NCBI RefSeq assembly: GCF_007655005.1
Contig: NZ_SZVW01000003.1
Coordinates: 1-64,000, forward strand
DNA length: 64,000 nt
DNA from: Streptomyces tibetensis
GTDB lineage: Bacteria > Actinomycetota > Actinomycetes > Streptomycetales > Streptomycetaceae
Reading direction: 5' to 3'
Positions 50,301 through 59,153 of the stretch are shown one piece after another (positions within the stretch are counted from its first letter, which is position 1; the number at the start of each line of letters is the position of its first letter). The translations under genes and the position numbers were made by a program. Under the pieces are notes generated by a model. That model was not told the DNA's origin. It did no database searches and worked only from the letters and a program-made list of their open reading frames with translations.

Positions 50301-51293
50301 TCAGCCGCCCGTCACGGGCCGGGCCGACGAGGCGGAACCCCGTGGGTGGCGCTCGGCGTGCGGTGGCCGGCGGCTGCCGGCCGGGGTGACCGGCGAGCGC
50401 TCCGAGCGGACCGTGTGCGGGCCGGGCGCCAGATGGACCGGGGCCCGCGACGAGCTGGCAGCGACGTCGTCACGGTCGGGCAAGGGCGTGACCACGACGG
50501 GCGGCGTGCCGACCGGAACCGCCGAGGTACGGCGCCTGCGGGCCCGCAGACGGTCGCGCAGGTCGAAGATCGCGTCCTCGGCGCGGGCGATCAGCGGCTC
50601 GAACCACGGCAGGCCGAGCAGGATCAGCAGACCCGCGGTCCAGCCGAGGAGCACATCGCTCAGCCAGTGCGTACCGAGGTAGACGGTGGCCATCCCGACG
50701 CCGAGCGACGTCACCGCGGACACGGCGGACAGCCAGCGCTGCGCTCTGGCGCCGGAGGCCAGATAGGCCAGGATTCCCCAGGTCACCACGGCATTGGCGG
50801 TGTGACCGCTCGGAAATATATCGCCGCCGAGCCACATCTCGTTCGAGCCGATGATGGTCGCGTAGTGCGGTCCGAGGCGGCCCATGCCGTACTTGGCGGC
50901 GCCGACGGTGATGTTCAGCAGCAGCAGCGAGACGCCGAGCGCGAGCAGGGGCCGCAGGGTGTGCTGCCGCCAGGAGCGCCAGCCCAGCCAGGCCGCGACC
51001 ATCACGGCGGTCGGGCCGCGCTGTCCGAGGACCACGTAGTAGTCGACGAACCAGTGGATCTCCGACCACTGCTGGTAGGGGCGGAAGAACATGACCTGCC
51101 AGTCGAGCCGGACCAGCCAGGACGTGATCACCACGGCCCACACGATCGCGCCGTAGAAGGCCAGGGTCGCCGCGAAGAGCACGATGCGGTGCCTGCTCAT
51201 CTTCGGCACATCGATGTGGGCCGGTCGTTCCGGCTCACGGTCCAGCCGGGCGAAGACCCGGTCCAGACGGGTGAGCTTCGGTTCGGTACGCAC
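50301..51293 (-). CDS. PAP2-superfamily membrane protein with altered phosphatase motifs
   Basis: 330 aa from GTG 51293. Six hydrophobic segments and a basic, Pro-rich C-terminal tail. The PAP2 core is recognisable: KYGMGRLGPHYA, FPSGHTANAVVTWG, and ATVYLGTHWLSDVLLG. The PSGH and the final His/Asp are kept, but the Arg of motif 1 (KX6RP) is Gly and the SR of motif 3 is AT. It may act on lipid phosphates or be a non-catalytic relative. No clear Shine-Dalgarno; the start fits the conserved RTEPKLTRLDRVFARLDREP N-terminus. Confidence 0.85.
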   Translation of the reverse strand: MRTEPKLTRLDRVFARLDREPERPAHIDVPKMSRHRIVLFAATLAFYGAIVWAVVITSWLVRLDWQVMFFRPYQQWSEIHWFVDYYVVLGQRGPTAVMVAAWLGWRSWRQHTLRPLLALGVSLLLLNITVGAAKYGMGRLGPHYATIIGSNEMWLGGDIFPSGHTANAVVTWGILAYLASGARAQRWLSAVSAVTSLGVGMATVYLGTHWLSDVLLGWTAGLLILLGLPWFEPLIARAEDAIFDLRDRLRARRRRTSAVPVGTPPVVVTPLPDRDDVAASSSRAPVHLAPGPHTVRSERSPVTPAGSRRPPHAERHPRGSASSARPVTGG

Positions 51294-51349
51294 CCAATCG
51301 ACGTTACAGCGAGTGAGCTGAGATCCCGGGCGAATCAACGGCTTTGTGA

Positions 51350-51490
51350 TGACGATGTGATGTGGGATTCCTCTCAGGAGGAGGTTTATTTCCAGTGAAT
51401 CTGCAATCGACGGGCGTTGTGGCCTTCAATTCCTTTGATCATTTCGGATGCGGGTTTTATTGCGCTTTTGAATTCGTTCACCCTGGCATG
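51350..51490 (+). other. AT-rich patch with strong Shine-Dalgarno-like sequence
   Basis: This part of 51294-51520 is clearly richer in A and T than its surroundings (e.g. TTCAATTCCTTTGATCATTT, GGGTTTTATTGCGCTTTTGA). AGGAGGAGG at ~51377-51385 precedes a GTG at 51395 by about 9 nt, opening a short frame (NLQSTGVVAFNSFDHFG). Codon use is unlike Streptomyces genes. It could encode a small peptide, a small RNA or a promoter region, or be chance. Confidence 0.35.
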
Positions 51491-51520
51491 GCCCCGAATT
51501 CCCCCGACGCTCACAGCGGG

Positions 51521-52708
51521 TCAGGGCGGGCCGGAGCCGTTCAGCCAGAACGCCCCGTACACCGCGGAGGCCACCGCCACGCACCCCAGTGCAGCCGCTG
51601 ACCTGCGGATACGCGTCCTGGCCAAGGCCACGGCGAGGGGCAGCAGCAGGGGGAAGGCGGGCAGCAGCAGCCGAGGTTTCGAGCCGAAGTAGCTCGACGC
51701 GCACAGGGCGAGCGCGGTCACGACCCCGGTGTAGACCAGCAGCGGCAGCGGCTGGCGCTGACGTACTCCGGTCACATACAGCCAGACGACTGACGCGACC
51801 CCGAGGATCAGCCCCACGCCGGCCAGGACGGCCGGGAACGACGTGAACTTTTCGGCGACGAACCGAGCGAAGGCGTACCCGCCGTCGAAGCCGTTGCGCC
51901 ATCCGGCCTGGACGTCCAGATACCCCAGCGGCCCCCTGCCCGTGTGGTGGCCGACCCAGAAGACGTAGCCGGCGGCCCCCAGGGGGGACAAAAGTATGGC
52001 GAGGACGCGCCGGGTCCGGGTCCTGTCGTCGGCCGGGGTGCCCGTGACGTCCGGACCGGCCGTGCGCCCCTCCCGCAGGAAGGCGGCCGCCGCCGACACC
52101 CATACCGCCGCCACCACGGCCAGGCCCACCGGGCGGGTCAGTCCCGCGAGCAGGGCCAGCGTGCCCGCCGTCACCCACCGGCCGGTCAGCACCGCGTACA
52201 GCGACCAGGCCGCGAGCGCCGTGAACAGGGACTCGCTGTACGCCATCGACTGCACGATCCCGACCGGCAGGACGGCCCACAGCAACACCGCGCACACGCC
52301 CGCCCGGCGGCCGTACACATGGTCCGCGACCGCGAAGATCCCCCACGCGGCAGCCGGCGAGGCGAGCAGGCTGACGAGGAACCCCCCGTCCGCGTACGAC
52401 AGCGGCGAGACCGCCGCCACCAGCCGCTCCAGCCAGGGCAGCAGCGGGAAGAACGCCAGGTCCGAGTGCACGTCCCCGTTCGCGAGGCGCACCTCGTAGC
52501 CGTAACCGAGCTCGGCGACCCTGGCGTACCAGAGCGCGTCCCAGCGGGCGGTCAGCAGCGTGTACGCGTTCTTGTCCCGCGCCTCGCTCCACAGGAACAG
52601 GGCGAGCAGGCCCAGGACGCGGACGGCCGCGTACCCGGCGAGCGCCGGGGCCGCCCGGTGCAGCGCCCCGGCGCGGGACGGGGCCGCGCGCGTCTCGAGA
52701 TCGGTCAC
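51521..52708 (-). CDS. PIG-V-like mannosyltransferase family membrane protein
   Basis: 395 aa, about 10 hydrophobic segments. The N-terminal loop DKNAYTLLTARWDALWYARVAELGYGYE and SDLAFFPLLPWLERLV (given in parts: TARWDALWYARVAELGY, DLAFFPLLPWLERLV) resembles the PIG-V/GT-C fold of polyprenyl-phosphate-mannose-dependent mannosyltransferases. It probably adds mannose to a lipid or secreted protein. GTG 52708; no RBS stands out. It stands alone on the minus strand, divergent from the MFS exporter. Confidence 0.82.
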   Translation of the reverse strand: MTDLETRAAPSRAGALHRAAPALAGYAAVRVLGLLALFLWSEARDKNAYTLLTARWDALWYARVAELGYGYEVRLANGDVHSDLAFFPLLPWLERLVAAVSPLSYADGGFLVSLLASPAAAWGIFAVADHVYGRRAGVCAVLLWAVLPVGIVQSMAYSESLFTALAAWSLYAVLTGRWVTAGTLALLAGLTRPVGLAVVAAVWVSAAAAFLREGRTAGPDVTGTPADDRTRTRRVLAILLSPLGAAGYVFWVGHHTGRGPLGYLDVQAGWRNGFDGGYAFARFVAEKFTSFPAVLAGVGLILGVASVVWLYVTGVRQRQPLPLLVYTGVVTALALCASSYFGSKPRLLLPAFPLLLPLAVALARTRIRRSAAALGCVAVASAVYGAFWLNGSGPP

Positions 52709-52971
52709 CCGCCCGATTATCGACCCAGGGCGGAACCACCCGGTCGGCCGACGCGTCGACGACACGGGAGGACGTGGCGTACGCCACATCCATCCGCCGG
52801 AGGTGTGAGAGGTCCGCCACTGGCCTCCGCCGGGGACTCGCGTACGCTGACGTGTCACTCGCTTTTCGTTTGCGCCGACCGGAGACCGCCGCTCCTCTCC
52901 GGCCGAGTCGCGGGGGCGTCCCCCACCCCGTGAGCCCGCCGATCGCGAGGGAACATCTGGGAGGTACGTAC

Positions 52972-54573
52972 ATGTCCGGGACGACCACGGCCGCCGCTGC
53001 GCTGCGCCGTCGGGCGGCCGGGGCCGGTGCCAACCGCTGGGTGGTCCTCGTCGTCCTCTGCGTCAGCCTGCTGCTGGTCGCCGTCGACGCCACCGTGCTG
53101 CACGTGGCGGTCCCCGCCGTCACCGAGGACCTCAAGCCCGGCGGGATGGAGCTGCTCTGGATCGTCGACGTCTACCCGCTGGTCTGCGCCTCGCTGCTGA
53201 TCCTGTTCGGCACACTGGGCGACCGCGTCGGCCGCCGGAGAGTCCTGCTCCTCGGATACGCGTTGTTCGGTGTCGCCTCCGGCCTCGCGGCCCTGGCCGA
53301 CACCGCCCAGGTACTGATCGTGGCGCGGGCGCTGCTCGGCGTGGGCGGCGCGATGATCATGCCCGCCACCCTGTCGATCCTTCGGCAGGTCTTTCCCGAC
53401 CGGCGCGAGCGGGCGCTCGCGATAGGCATCTGGAGTGCCGTGGCCGCGGTGGGCGCGGCGGTCGGTCCGCTGCTCGGCGGCTTCCTGCTGGAGCACTTCT
53501 GGTGGGGCTCGGTGTTCCTCGTCAACATTCCGTTGATGCTGGTCAGTCTCCCGGTGGGACGGCTGCTGCTGCCCGAGTCGAAGGGGGACGGCAAGGGTCC
53601 CTGGGACGTGGTGGGCGCGCTGATGGCCGCGGCCGGACTGTTCGGTGTCGTGCTGGGCGTGAAGCGGCTCGGCAGCGGGGGGTCGCTGGGCAGCCTGCTC
53701 ACCGTGCTGCCGCTGGTGGTGGGCGCCGCGCTGCTGGTCGGCTTCGTACGACGGCAGCGGCGGCGGAGGTATCCGCTGGTGGACCTCACGATGTTCGCGC
53801 GGCCGGCGTTCAGCACGTCCGTCGGGTGCATCGTGCTGGCGATGCTCGCGCTGGTGGGTCTGGAACTGATCGCCGCGCAGTATCTGCAGCTGGTGCTCGG
53901 GCTGTCGCCGCTGGAGACCGGACTGCGGTTGCTGCCACTGACGCTCGCGGCGATGGCGGCCGGGCTGGCCGGGGCGCGGATGCTGCGGCGGTTCGGGCCG
54001 CGCCGGATGGTGTGCGCCGGGTTCTGCCTCACGGCGTTCGCCGTGGTGCTGCTGACGGCGCTGGGGCGGACGGACGACTGGGCGCTGATGCTGAGCGGGT
54101 TCGTGCTGCTCGGCTTCGGGCTGGAGACGACGCTGTTCGGGGCGTACGAGTCGATGCTGAGCGAGGCGCCGCAGGAGCAGGCCGGTGGGGCGGCGGCGAT
54201 CGGGGAGACGTCGTACCAGCTCGGGGCGGGCATAGGCATCGCGCTGCTCGGCACCGTGATGAACGCGGCCTATACGCCCGGACTGTCGGGTGTGCCGGGG
54301 GTCCCGGCGGCGGCATCCGCGTCGGCGGGGCATTCGCTGGGGGAGGCGTACGAGGTTGCCGCGCAGCTGGGCGGGTCCGCCGGTGCCGCTCTGCGGCATG
54401 CCGCCCGGGACGCGTTCGTGCACGGGCTGCATGTGACGTTGCTGGTGAGCGCGGGGTTGTTGCTGCTCGGGGCGGCGATGGCGTTGCGGCTGCCGCGGGT
54501 GATGCAGTGTGAGCCGGAGAAGGTTGACCTGCCCGCCCCCAGGGACGCGGCGGAGTCACGCGTCTCGGTGTGA
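52972..54573 (+). CDS. MFS transporter, DHA2 family (14 TM)
   Basis: 533 aa. Fourteen predicted membrane helices. Motif A FGTLGDRVGRRRVLLLGYAL, motif C-like WSAVAAVGAAVGPLLGGFLLEHFWWGSVF (in parts: AAVGAAVGPLLGGFLLEHFW), and VDVYPLVCASLLI typical of the QacA/EmrB-type proton-coupled drug exporters. Substrate unknown. ATG 52972 has GGGAGG at 52959-52964. No regulator is adjacent. GC use is somewhat less extreme at third positions in the C-terminal half. Confidence 0.92.
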   Translation: MSGTTTAAAALRRRAAGAGANRWVVLVVLCVSLLLVAVDATVLHVAVPAVTEDLKPGGMELLWIVDVYPLVCASLLILFGTLGDRVGRRRVLLLGYALFGVASGLAALADTAQVLIVARALLGVGGAMIMPATLSILRQVFPDRRERALAIGIWSAVAAVGAAVGPLLGGFLLEHFWWGSVFLVNIPLMLVSLPVGRLLLPESKGDGKGPWDVVGALMAAAGLFGVVLGVKRLGSGGSLGSLLTVLPLVVGAALLVGFVRRQRRRRYPLVDLTMFARPAFSTSVGCIVLAMLALVGLELIAAQYLQLVLGLSPLETGLRLLPLTLAAMAAGLAGARMLRRFGPRRMVCAGFCLTAFAVVLLTALGRTDDWALMLSGFVLLGFGLETTLFGAYESMLSEAPQEQAGGAAAIGETSYQLGAGIGIALLGTVMNAAYTPGLSGVPGVPAAASASAGHSLGEAYEVAAQLGGSAGAALRHAARDAFVHGLHVTLLVSAGLLLLGAAMALRLPRVMQCEPEKVDLPAPRDAAESRVSV

Positions 54574-54834
54574 TTCCCCTTTGCCCACCCACGCGGGTGA
54601 CTGTCGACCGAGAAGTCGGGGCCGTGGGGGTACCGCGCTGTCGGCGGCATGCGGTGGGAGGGCTGCGGGGGGCGGGTCGTCCGCCGCGCGCTGCGGCTGG
54701 GGAGCCGGGGTCGGGCCGCACGCAGGGGAAGCTGGGGGAGCGGCGTTCCTGGTGTGGTGGTGGCCACGGGTGAGTTCCGCTTTCAGTCGGCGGTTACGGG
54801 TGGTGCGTCGGTGGGCCGGCGTCGTAGCGTCTTG

Positions 54835-54849
54835 ATTAGCAGTGCTAGT
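54835..54849. promoter_or_regulatory. Short palindrome before the acyl-CoA dehydrogenase gene
   Basis: TTAGCAGTGCTAG: inverted TAGCA/TGCTA around a central G (54837-54847), 27 nt upstream of the ATG, in an AT-richer window (CTTGATTAGCAGTGCTAGTT). Its placement fits an operator of a local repressor; the regulator is not in the window. Otherwise 54574-54834 shows nothing recognisable. Confidence 0.4.
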
Positions 54850-54874
54850 TAAAGAGCTTCGGAGGGTGTCGATC

Positions 54875-56065
54875 ATGTCCGGTTCATCCAAGCTGCCTCC
54901 CTTCGATCCCGGCGATCCCCTCGGTCTGGACGACCTGCTGGAGCCCGAGGACCTCGGGATCAGGGACACCGTGCGGGCCTGGGCCGCGGACCGGGTGCTG
55001 CCGTACGTCGCCGAGTGGTACGAGAAGGGGGAGCTGCCGGGGATCCGGGAGCTGGCCAAGGAGCTCGGCGGCATCGGAGCCCTCGGGATGTCCCTGGACG
55101 GGTACGGCTGTGCCGGTGCGTCCGCGGTGCAGTACGGGCTCGCCTGCCTGGAGCTGGAGGCCGCCGACTCCGGCATCCGTTCCCTCGTCTCCGTGCAGGG
55201 CTCCCTCGCCATGTACGCGATCCACCGCTTCGGCAGCGAGGAGCAGAAGCAGCAGTGGCTGCCACGTATGGCCGCCGGCGAGGTCATCGGCTGCTTCGGG
55301 CTCACCGAGCCCGACCACGGCTCCGACCCCGCCGCCATGCGGACGTACGCCAAGCGCGACGGCTCCGACTGGATCCTCAACGGCCGCAAGATGTGGATCA
55401 CCAACGGGTCGGTCGCCGGTGTCGCGGTCGTATGGGCGCAGACCGAGGAGGGGATCCGCGGCTTCGCGGTGCCCACCGACAGCGGCGGGTTCTCCGCTCC
55501 CGAGATCAAGCACAAGTGGTCCCTCAGGGCCTCCGTCACCAGCGAGCTCGTCCTCGACGACGTGCGGCTGCCCGCCGACGCCGTCCTCCCGGAGGTCACC
55601 GGCCTGCGCGGGCCCCTCAGCTGTCTGTCGCACGCCCGGTACGGAATCGTCTGGGGCGCCATGGGCGCGGCCCGCGCCAGTTTCGAGGCCGCGGTCGACT
55701 ACGCGAAGTCGCGGGAGCAGTTCGGGCGGCCCATCGGCGGCTTCCAGCTCACCCAGGCCAAACTCGCCGACATGGCGGTCGAACTGCACAAGGGGATTCT
55801 GCTCGCCCATCATCTGGGGCGGCGTATGGATGCCGGCCGCCTGCGTCCCGAGCAGGTCAGCTTCGGCAAGCTCAACAACGTCCGGGAGGCGATCGAGATC
55901 TGCCGCACGGCCCGGACGATTCTCGGGGCCAACGGGATCTCGCTCGAATATCCCGTGATGCGACACGCGACCAACCTCGAGTCGGTGCTCACCTATGAGG
56001 GCACCGTCGAGATGCACCAGCTCGTGCTGGGCAAGGCGCTCACCGGACTCGATGCCTTCCGGTAG
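54875..56065 (+). CDS. Acyl-CoA dehydrogenase, glutaryl-CoA dehydrogenase-like
   Basis: 396 aa. FAD-dependent. GVG-type N-terminal helical domain, ACFGLTEPDHGSDP-type motif here as IGCFGLTEPDHGSDPAAM, WILNGRKMWITNG, and the catalytic Glu in LTYEGTVEMHQLVLGKALTG, the position used by glutaryl-CoA dehydrogenases. Oxidises an acyl-CoA, possibly decarboxylating glutaryl-CoA from lysine catabolism. ATG 54875 has GGAGGG at 54861-54866. Preceded by a short palindrome (54835-54849). Confidence 0.93.
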   Translation: MSGSSKLPPFDPGDPLGLDDLLEPEDLGIRDTVRAWAADRVLPYVAEWYEKGELPGIRELAKELGGIGALGMSLDGYGCAGASAVQYGLACLELEAADSGIRSLVSVQGSLAMYAIHRFGSEEQKQQWLPRMAAGEVIGCFGLTEPDHGSDPAAMRTYAKRDGSDWILNGRKMWITNGSVAGVAVVWAQTEEGIRGFAVPTDSGGFSAPEIKHKWSLRASVTSELVLDDVRLPADAVLPEVTGLRGPLSCLSHARYGIVWGAMGAARASFEAAVDYAKSREQFGRPIGGFQLTQAKLADMAVELHKGILLAHHLGRRMDAGRLRPEQVSFGKLNNVREAIEICRTARTILGANGISLEYPVMRHATNLESVLTYEGTVEMHQLVLGKALTGLDAFR

Positions 56066-56114
56066 GCCGGTCCGGTAACCCTGCGCGGGGGCAGGGCCGG
56101 TGAGCGGCCCTGCC

Positions 56115-56555
56115 TCAGCTCTGGTTGAAGAAGCCGTCCGTGCGATGTCCGGCCGGGTCGCCGTTGACGATCTCCGTGTGGGCCGGGGTCAGCAGGAACA
56201 CGCGGGTCGAGACTCTCTCGATCGAACCGCGCAGGCCGAAGATCAGCCCGGCCGCGAAGTCCACCACGCGCTTGGCGTCGGAGGCCTCCATGGCCGTGAG
56301 GTTCATGATGACCGGCACGCCCTCGCGGAACAGCTCGCCGATGGCGCGTGCGTCCCGGAAGCTGTCCGGGGTCACCGTGCCGATGCGGCGGCCCTTCTCC
56401 TCGGCGACGTCCGAGGCCACCTTGACGCGCGGATCGGTGACCCAGGCCTCCCCGGGCTCGTTTCCGTCGGAGTAGTCGTCGTCGTCGTAGTAACGCTCGT
56501 CTTCGTTGTCGTCGACGAGGCCAAGCCAGGCACTTGCCTTGCGTACCGATCCCAT
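56115..56555 (-). CDS. sflA: SepF-like cell division protein
   Basis: 146 aa. N-terminal amphipathic start [20 protein letters not shown], an acidic Tyr/Asp linker, then the SepF core ([49 protein letters not shown] (parts: [20 protein letters not shown]), [12 protein letters not shown]). SepF tethers FtsZ to the membrane. It is outside the dcw cluster, so it is a paralogue; position and neighbours suggest SflA of S. coelicolor (SCO1749), a name assigned by synteny from memory. ATG 56555 has GAGAGGAGG upstream on the minus strand. Confidence 0.88.
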   Translation of the reverse strand: MGSVRKASAWLGLVDDNEDERYYDDDDYSDGNEPGEAWVTDPRVKVASDVAEEKGRRIGTVTPDSFRDARAIGELFREGVPVIMNLTAMEASDAKRVVDFAAGLIFGLRGSIERVSTRVFLLTPAHTEIVNGDPAGHRTDGFFNQS

Positions 56556-56755
56556 GGACGCCTCCTCTCACAGCGGTCTTTCTGCTTTCCGCATCCCTAT
56601 GGTCGTCCATGATGCGGATGGCGCGCCAAGTGGATAGACGCCGCACGGGGGGTTTGTGACGGTACTGGTGCACAGCGATTCCGTCGAGAGTCCGTGTGTC
56701 CCAAGGGCCGTTTCCCAAACGGCTGCTGACTGTGAGTGAAATATGATTCTTCCCG

Positions 56756-56797
56756 GCGTACGGGTGATGGCCGGGGCGTACGGGTGAATGCCGGGGT
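56756..56797. repeat. Two-copy 20-nt tandem repeat
   Basis: GCGTACGGGTGATGGCCGGG and GCGTACGGGTGAATGCCGGG, 20 nt apart, in the 290-nt region between the divergent SepF-like and DUF5685 genes. A hairpin GCCGTTT/AAACGGC (56707-56723) and a TATGAT hexamer (56741-56746) lie just upstream. A regulatory role is possible. Confidence 0.6.
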
Positions 56798-56845
56798 CGG
56801 TACGATGCCGCAGCTCAGCGGCGTCACGAAGTTCGGGGGAGCGTT

Positions 56846-58117
56846 GTGTTCGGAATCGTCAGGCCGTGCAGACACCGGCTCGGAGACAGGCTCGCCGGTC
56901 AGTGGATGGCGCATTTGTGCGGGCTCTGCCTCGCTCTGCGCGGTGACCACGGGCAGTTCGCCCGGATAGTCACGAATTATGACGGGCTGCTTCTCTCGGT
57001 TCTGACGGAGGCTCAGACGGAGAGCGGGGCCGGGGCGGGCCGGCGTACGGCCGGACCGTGCCCGTTGCGCGGCATGCGCACCGCCTCCGTCGCGGACGGC
57101 GAGGGAGCCCGGCTCGCGGCGGCCGTTTCCCTGGTGCTGGCCTCGGCGAAGGTGCGCGATCACGTCACCGACGGTGACGGGCTGTTGGCCCGCAGGCCGG
57201 TGGCGCGTGCCGCGCGACGGGTCGCCGCGAGCTGGGACACGGCCGGTGCCCGGAGCGGCACCGCTGTGGGATTCGACACCTCGCTCCTGGTCGACGCGGT
57301 GGACCGGCAGGTCGGGATCGAGCTACTGGCCGGGCCCGGGACGCCGATCCTGACGGTCACCGAGCCGACCGAGACCGCCACCGCCGCCGCCTTCGCGCAC
57401 ACGGCGGTCCTCGCCGGCCGGCCGCGCAACGCCGGACCGCTCTGTGAGGCCGGGCGGCTCTTCGGACGCCTCGCTCACCTGCTGGACGCCGTGGAGGACC
57501 TGCACACTGACGCCGCGTCAGGCGCCTGGAACCCGATCGCCGCGACCGGCACCTCCCTGGAGGAGGCCAGGCGGCTCGCCGACGACGCGGTGCACGGAGT
57601 GCGGCTCGCGCTGCGCGACGCCGAGTTCACCGACGGGCAGCTGGTGCATCTGCTGCTGGTGCACGAACTGCGGCGCTCGGTGGACCGGGCGTTCGGCACG
57701 GTGCCGGTGTGCGCCTCCCACCAGGGCGGCGGGCCCTACGGACCGCAGGGACCCCACGGACAGCAGCCGCCGGGGCCCTACGGCTCCCCGCAGCACCCGA
57801 GCGCGGGCGGTGGCGCACACCCGTACACGGGCGGTGGTGCACACCCGTACGCCGGTGGCGGCGGGCCGTACGGCGGGGACGGATTCGGCGGCGGCTTCGG
57901 TGGGGGCGGTTTCGGCGGGGGCGCTCCGGTGCCGCAGCCGCCCCGCCGGCGTGGGTTCTGGGCCGGCTGCGGGATGTTCTGGCTGCTGTGCTGCACCTGC
58001 AAGCTGTGCTGTGCCAAGGAGTACGAGGGGCCGTGGTCCCGCAAGAAGCGCGAGGGCGTCTGCCGGGACTGCGACGACTGCGACGGGTGCGACTGCTGCT
58101 GCCCCTGCGACGGCTGA
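56846..58117 (+). CDS. DUF5685 family protein with Cys-rich C-terminus
   Basis: 423 aa. N-terminal DUF5685 region (WMAHLCGLCLALRGDHGQFA then RIVTNYDGLLLSVLTEAQ), mostly helical to ~290; a Gly/Pro/Tyr/His low-complexity linker (~290-370); a short hydrophobic stretch GCGMFWLLCCTCKLCCAKEY and a very Cys-rich tail ending CRDCDDCDGCDCCCPCDG. The CxxC clusters suggest metal binding or lipid modification. GTG 56846 follows GGGGGAG. Function unknown. Divergent from the SepF-like gene. Confidence 0.82.
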   Translation: MFGIVRPCRHRLGDRLAGQWMAHLCGLCLALRGDHGQFARIVTNYDGLLLSVLTEAQTESGAGAGRRTAGPCPLRGMRTASVADGEGARLAAAVSLVLASAKVRDHVTDGDGLLARRPVARAARRVAASWDTAGARSGTAVGFDTSLLVDAVDRQVGIELLAGPGTPILTVTEPTETATAAAFAHTAVLAGRPRNAGPLCEAGRLFGRLAHLLDAVEDLHTDAASGAWNPIAATGTSLEEARRLADDAVHGVRLALRDAEFTDGQLVHLLLVHELRRSVDRAFGTVPVCASHQGGGPYGPQGPHGQQPPGPYGSPQHPSAGGGAHPYTGGGAHPYAGGGGPYGGDGFGGGFGGGGFGGGAPVPQPPRRRGFWAGCGMFWLLCCTCKLCCAKEYEGPWSRKKREGVCRDCDDCDGCDCCCPCDG

Positions 58118-58144
58118 CCCGCCCCGTGTGGCAGGGTCGTCCGT

Positions 58145-58927
58145 ATGACGACCGACGCATCCGGGGACTGGCAGCGGTGGCACGAGCGGCGCGTCGCGGC
58201 GGTGTCGGCGCCGTACGGGCCGCTCGCGCTCACCGGCACGTACTGGCTTGAGGACTATCCGGACGGTCTACTTCCGGACATCCCCGGGTCCTGGCGGGCC
58301 GACGGTGACGCGGTCGTGCTGACCGCCGCCGAGCCGGACGGTCTCACCGTGGACGGGCGGCCCTTCGGCGGTGAGGTGCGGCTCGCGGCCGACCCGGGCC
58401 CTGCGAGCGCGGCCAGGGTGGCGTACGGCGAGCGGCGCCAGGTCGTGCTGGTGCGCGAGGGGGCGTGGGGCGTGCGGGACTTCGACCCGGAATCCTCCAC
58501 GCGCCGGGCGTTCGGTGGTCTGCGCGTCACGCCGTACGACCCGCGCTGGGCGGTGCCGGGGCGCTTCACGCCGTACGACACCGGCCGTACCGTCCGGGTG
58601 CCGAACGCCGATGGACGGGAGCGCGGGCTCGGGCTCGGCGGGGAACTGGCCTTCGCACTGGAAGGGCGGGAACTGACCCTTCAGGTGACGCTCCGGGAGG
58701 ACGGCTCGCTGTGGGCCGTCTTCGCCGACGCCACCAGCGGGAACGGCAGTTACCGCTTCCGGTTCCTGTATCCGGCGGCGCCGGACGCCGAGGGGATCAC
58801 CACGGTCGACTTCAACCGGGCGCTGCTGCCGCCGTGCGCCTTCGCCGACCACTTCGTCTGCCCCTTCCCGCCGCCGGGGAACACGCTGGACATCGAGGTC
58901 GCGGCGGGGGAGCGCACGCTGGTGTGA
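58145..58927 (+). CDS. DUF1684 domain-containing protein
   Basis: 260 aa, cytoplasmic. Conserved DUF1684 blocks: [20 protein letters not shown] near the N-terminus, [57 protein letters not shown], and [20 protein letters not shown] with [16 protein letters not shown] at the C-terminus. The family has no established function. ATG 58145 lies 27 nt after the DUF5685 stop, so it is probably cotranscribed. Confidence 0.88.
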   Translation: MTTDASGDWQRWHERRVAAVSAPYGPLALTGTYWLEDYPDGLLPDIPGSWRADGDAVVLTAAEPDGLTVDGRPFGGEVRLAADPGPASAARVAYGERRQVVLVREGAWGVRDFDPESSTRRAFGGLRVTPYDPRWAVPGRFTPYDTGRTVRVPNADGRERGLGLGGELAFALEGRELTLQVTLREDGSLWAVFADATSGNGSYRFRFLYPAAPDAEGITTVDFNRALLPPCAFADHFVCPFPPPGNTLDIEVAAGERTLV

Positions 58928-59153
58928 GGTGCGGCCGGGGGTGAAAGGCGCCGCTGCGGCACTTCGTAAAGATCCATCAAAGGCGGGAGTCCGAAAGGCA
59001 CTCTTGCGCCGACCGGCCGTTCGGCCGAATACTCCCCCTCAGCGCTTGTCAGGGGCACGGCGTGTTCGGAATCCGGACGGCCGGTCCCAGGCTGCGCCTC
59101 ACGGGCCTGAAACCCCACGAGGGCCCCCGACTTCCTTTGTGGAGGAACGAAAA

